From: Candidatus Aenigmatarchaeota archaeon | GTDB lineage: Archaea; Aenigmatarchaeota; Aenigmatarchaeia; QMZP01 | Direction: 5' to 3' | DNA length: 5,312 nucleotides | NCBI GenBank assembly: GCA_003663445.1 | Contig: QMZZ01000033.1 | Coordinates: 1 to 5,312 of the forward strand | Part shown: positions 4,190-5,312 of the stretch, one piece after another | Numbering within the stretch: position 1 is the first letter of the stretch | Layout: each line of letters begins with the position of its first letter | Notes under the pieces: generated by a model | Seen by the model: only the letters and a program-made list of their open reading frames with translations | Databases searched by the model: none | What the model was told of the DNA's origin: nothing | Translations under genes and position numbers: made by a program

Positions 4190-5312
4190 ATGAGATGCCT
4201 GCTTGCATTGCTTCTGCTTATACCACTCGTTTCGGCTCAGGTCGAGGTTTTGAACGCGAATCAAACTGTTTTCTCAGGAGAAAGGGCAGATTTTCTGGTT
4301 AGGGTGGCAAATCCCTTCGACCAACCTTTAGGGCTTGAGATTGCTGTTGAGGGAGAGCATTTAGAATGGAAAGTCCCGACCCTCTTCTATCTTATGCTCG
4401 ATCCAAACGAAACCCAGGAATTCAACCTAAGCTTTCTGCCAATTTCGAGAGAGGAGGAAACTGCAGATTATATGCTCAGGCTTTCTGGTGACGGGATCCT
4501 ATGGGAATCTGCATTCACCCTAAGGGTCTTGCCCGAGGTTTGGATTCACGGGGTCACGGCAGAGATAAAGGAAAACATTTTGACAGTCCACGGTTTAGTG
4601 AAAGTAAGGGACCCTGGAAAGAAATGGCTCAGGTTCAGCCTTATAAGGGACGGGGAAGCCGTCGCATCAGCAGAAACTTGGATCTGGGTCAAAAACGAAT
4701 CGAGCTTTGATCAAAACATCTCCATCCATTCCCTTTCTGCCGGTGACTACCAGCTTAAAATAGAATCAAGGGGTTCGGAATTTTATCTGCCTGTTCGGAT
4801 AGAGCCCATCAAGGATGTTATCGAAAGGGTTCAGGTCAGTCAAGGGTTTCTTCAGGAGCTGATAGAAATTGAAATCGAAAATCGCGGAACACAGCCGATC
4901 GAAAATTATGTTCTCGAAAGAAGCATCCCGCCGCTTGCCTCTGTCACCTTCTACACAAAACCCTCTGAATGCCAGGAAGGAAAATGCCGGTTCGTTATCC
5001 CAAAGCTTGAACCAGGGCTGACAGGAAAGATCATATACTCTGTTAGCTACCTTCCGACCCTTGCAGAGGGAGCGATAATAGCTTTCATCCTGCTGGTAGG
5101 TTTCTGGTTATACGAGTTCAAGCTCGGAAGACCCAGGGTGAGGAAGAAAATAGTCAGAAAGGGGGATGAACATCTGGTAATCCTGGAGGTGAGATCCCCG
5201 CTTTTAAGAGGGCTGAAAAACGCTGTCCTGAAAGATATCGTCTCCCCGCTCACGCACCTTATCGATTCAGGAAGCCTGAAGCCGGTTGTGAAAAAGGGAG
5301 AAAAGGGAACAG
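4190..5312 (+). CDS. Secreted, membrane-anchored beta-sandwich (Ig-like/DUF11-like) protein, 3' end cut by window
   Basis: The frame is open from ATG 4190 to the window end (374 codons, no stop). Seen: a Sec-type signal peptide, MRCLLALLLLIPLVSA, with likely cleavage before Gln17; a first beta-sandwich region (about 18-115) with the VFSGERADFLVRVANP and MLDPNETQEFNLSF patterns of NEW3/CARDB-like Ig domains; a second (about 116-206); a third (about 207-289) with IEIEIENRGTQPIENY and KLEPGLTGKIIYSVSY, as in DUF11-like domains, and a close Cys pair C261/C266; a membrane helix (about 292-308, AIIAFILLVGFWLY) followed by basic residues; and a C-terminal region (309-374+) that resembles the third domain. 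Five N-x-S/T sequons (N24, N73, N79, N169, N176) all precede the helix, fitting N-glycosylation outside the cell. It is likely a surface or scaffold protein, not an enzyme as far as seen. No closer family is recognised. Confidence 0.82.
   Translation, partial: MRCLLALLLLIPLVSAQVEVLNANQTVFSGERADFLVRVANPFDQPLGLEIAVEGEHLEWKVPTLFYLMLDPNETQEFNLSFLPISREEETADYMLRLSGDGILWESAFTLRVLPEVWIHGVTAEIKENILTVHGLVKVRDPGKKWLRFSLIRDGEAVASAETWIWVKNESSFDQNISIHSLSAGDYQLKIESRGSEFYLPVRIEPIKDVIERVQVSQGFLQELIEIEIENRGTQPIENYVLERSIPPLASVTFYTKPSECQEGKCRFVIPKLEPGLTGKIIYSVSYLPTLAEGAIIAFILLVGFWLYEFKLGRPRVRKKIVRKGDEHLVILEVRSPLLRGLKNAVLKDIVSPLTHLIDSGSLKPVVKKGEKGT

Noticed and set aside
4501..4710. 69-codon plus-strand frame within the secreted protein gene
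   Set aside because: It is a different frame inside a continuous 374-codon coding sequence with signal peptide, sequons and membrane helix, and has no features of its own.

Overview
The window reads as a piece of an archaeal chromosome. It holds archaeal/eukaryotic-type ribosomal proteins eL40 and eS26, an archaeal VirB11/GspE-type secretion ATPase with its matching GspF/TadC membrane protein, a tRNA-Cys(GCA) without encoded CCA, AT-rich TATA-like elements about 25 bases before several start codons, and arginine coded mainly by AGG/AGA. The style (compact, many small genes, many divergent or convergent pairs, a small tandem-helix membrane protein) would suit an uncultured DPANN-type archaeon. 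That placement is an inference; the sequence shows only that it is archaeal.

Layout. The first 77 bases are the tail of a plus-strand gene that overlaps the secretion ATPase start by ATGA. The ATPase (74-1702, +) meets the TadC/GspF-like membrane protein (1678-2553, -) tail to tail, with a 25-bp overlap of coding ends. The membrane protein is the last gene of a minus-strand cluster that starts with eL40 (2821-2994) and eS26 (2567-2821), which share a base at TAATG. A 42-bp promoter gap separates eL40 from a divergent APS-kinase-like P-loop kinase (3037-3573, +). This is followed by tRNA-Cys (3586-3657, +), which directly abuts the stop codon of a convergent small membrane protein (3658-4131, -). 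A second 58-bp divergent promoter gap leads to a large secreted/membrane-anchored beta-sandwich protein (4190 to beyond the window end, +).

How they work together. The ATPase and the TadC-like protein are the motor and the inner-membrane platform of a type IV pilus-like or archaellum-like machine; no pilin is in the window. The upstream tail may belong to a KaiC-like ATPase, which would recall the archaellar H-I-J gene trio, but only 24 residues are visible. The ribosomal proteins put the platform gene in a housekeeping transcription unit, separate from its ATPase. The kinase looks like an APS kinase by fold but has changed substrate-side residues and a different arginine codon preference, so its substrate is open. 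No stretch longer than 300 bases lacks a gene. I see no mobile element, CRISPR array or integration signature. The less ordinary items are the inverted ATPase/TadC arrangement, the divergent kinase, the duplicated GW motif in the small membrane protein, and the beta-sandwich domains that appear to sit on both sides of one membrane helix.
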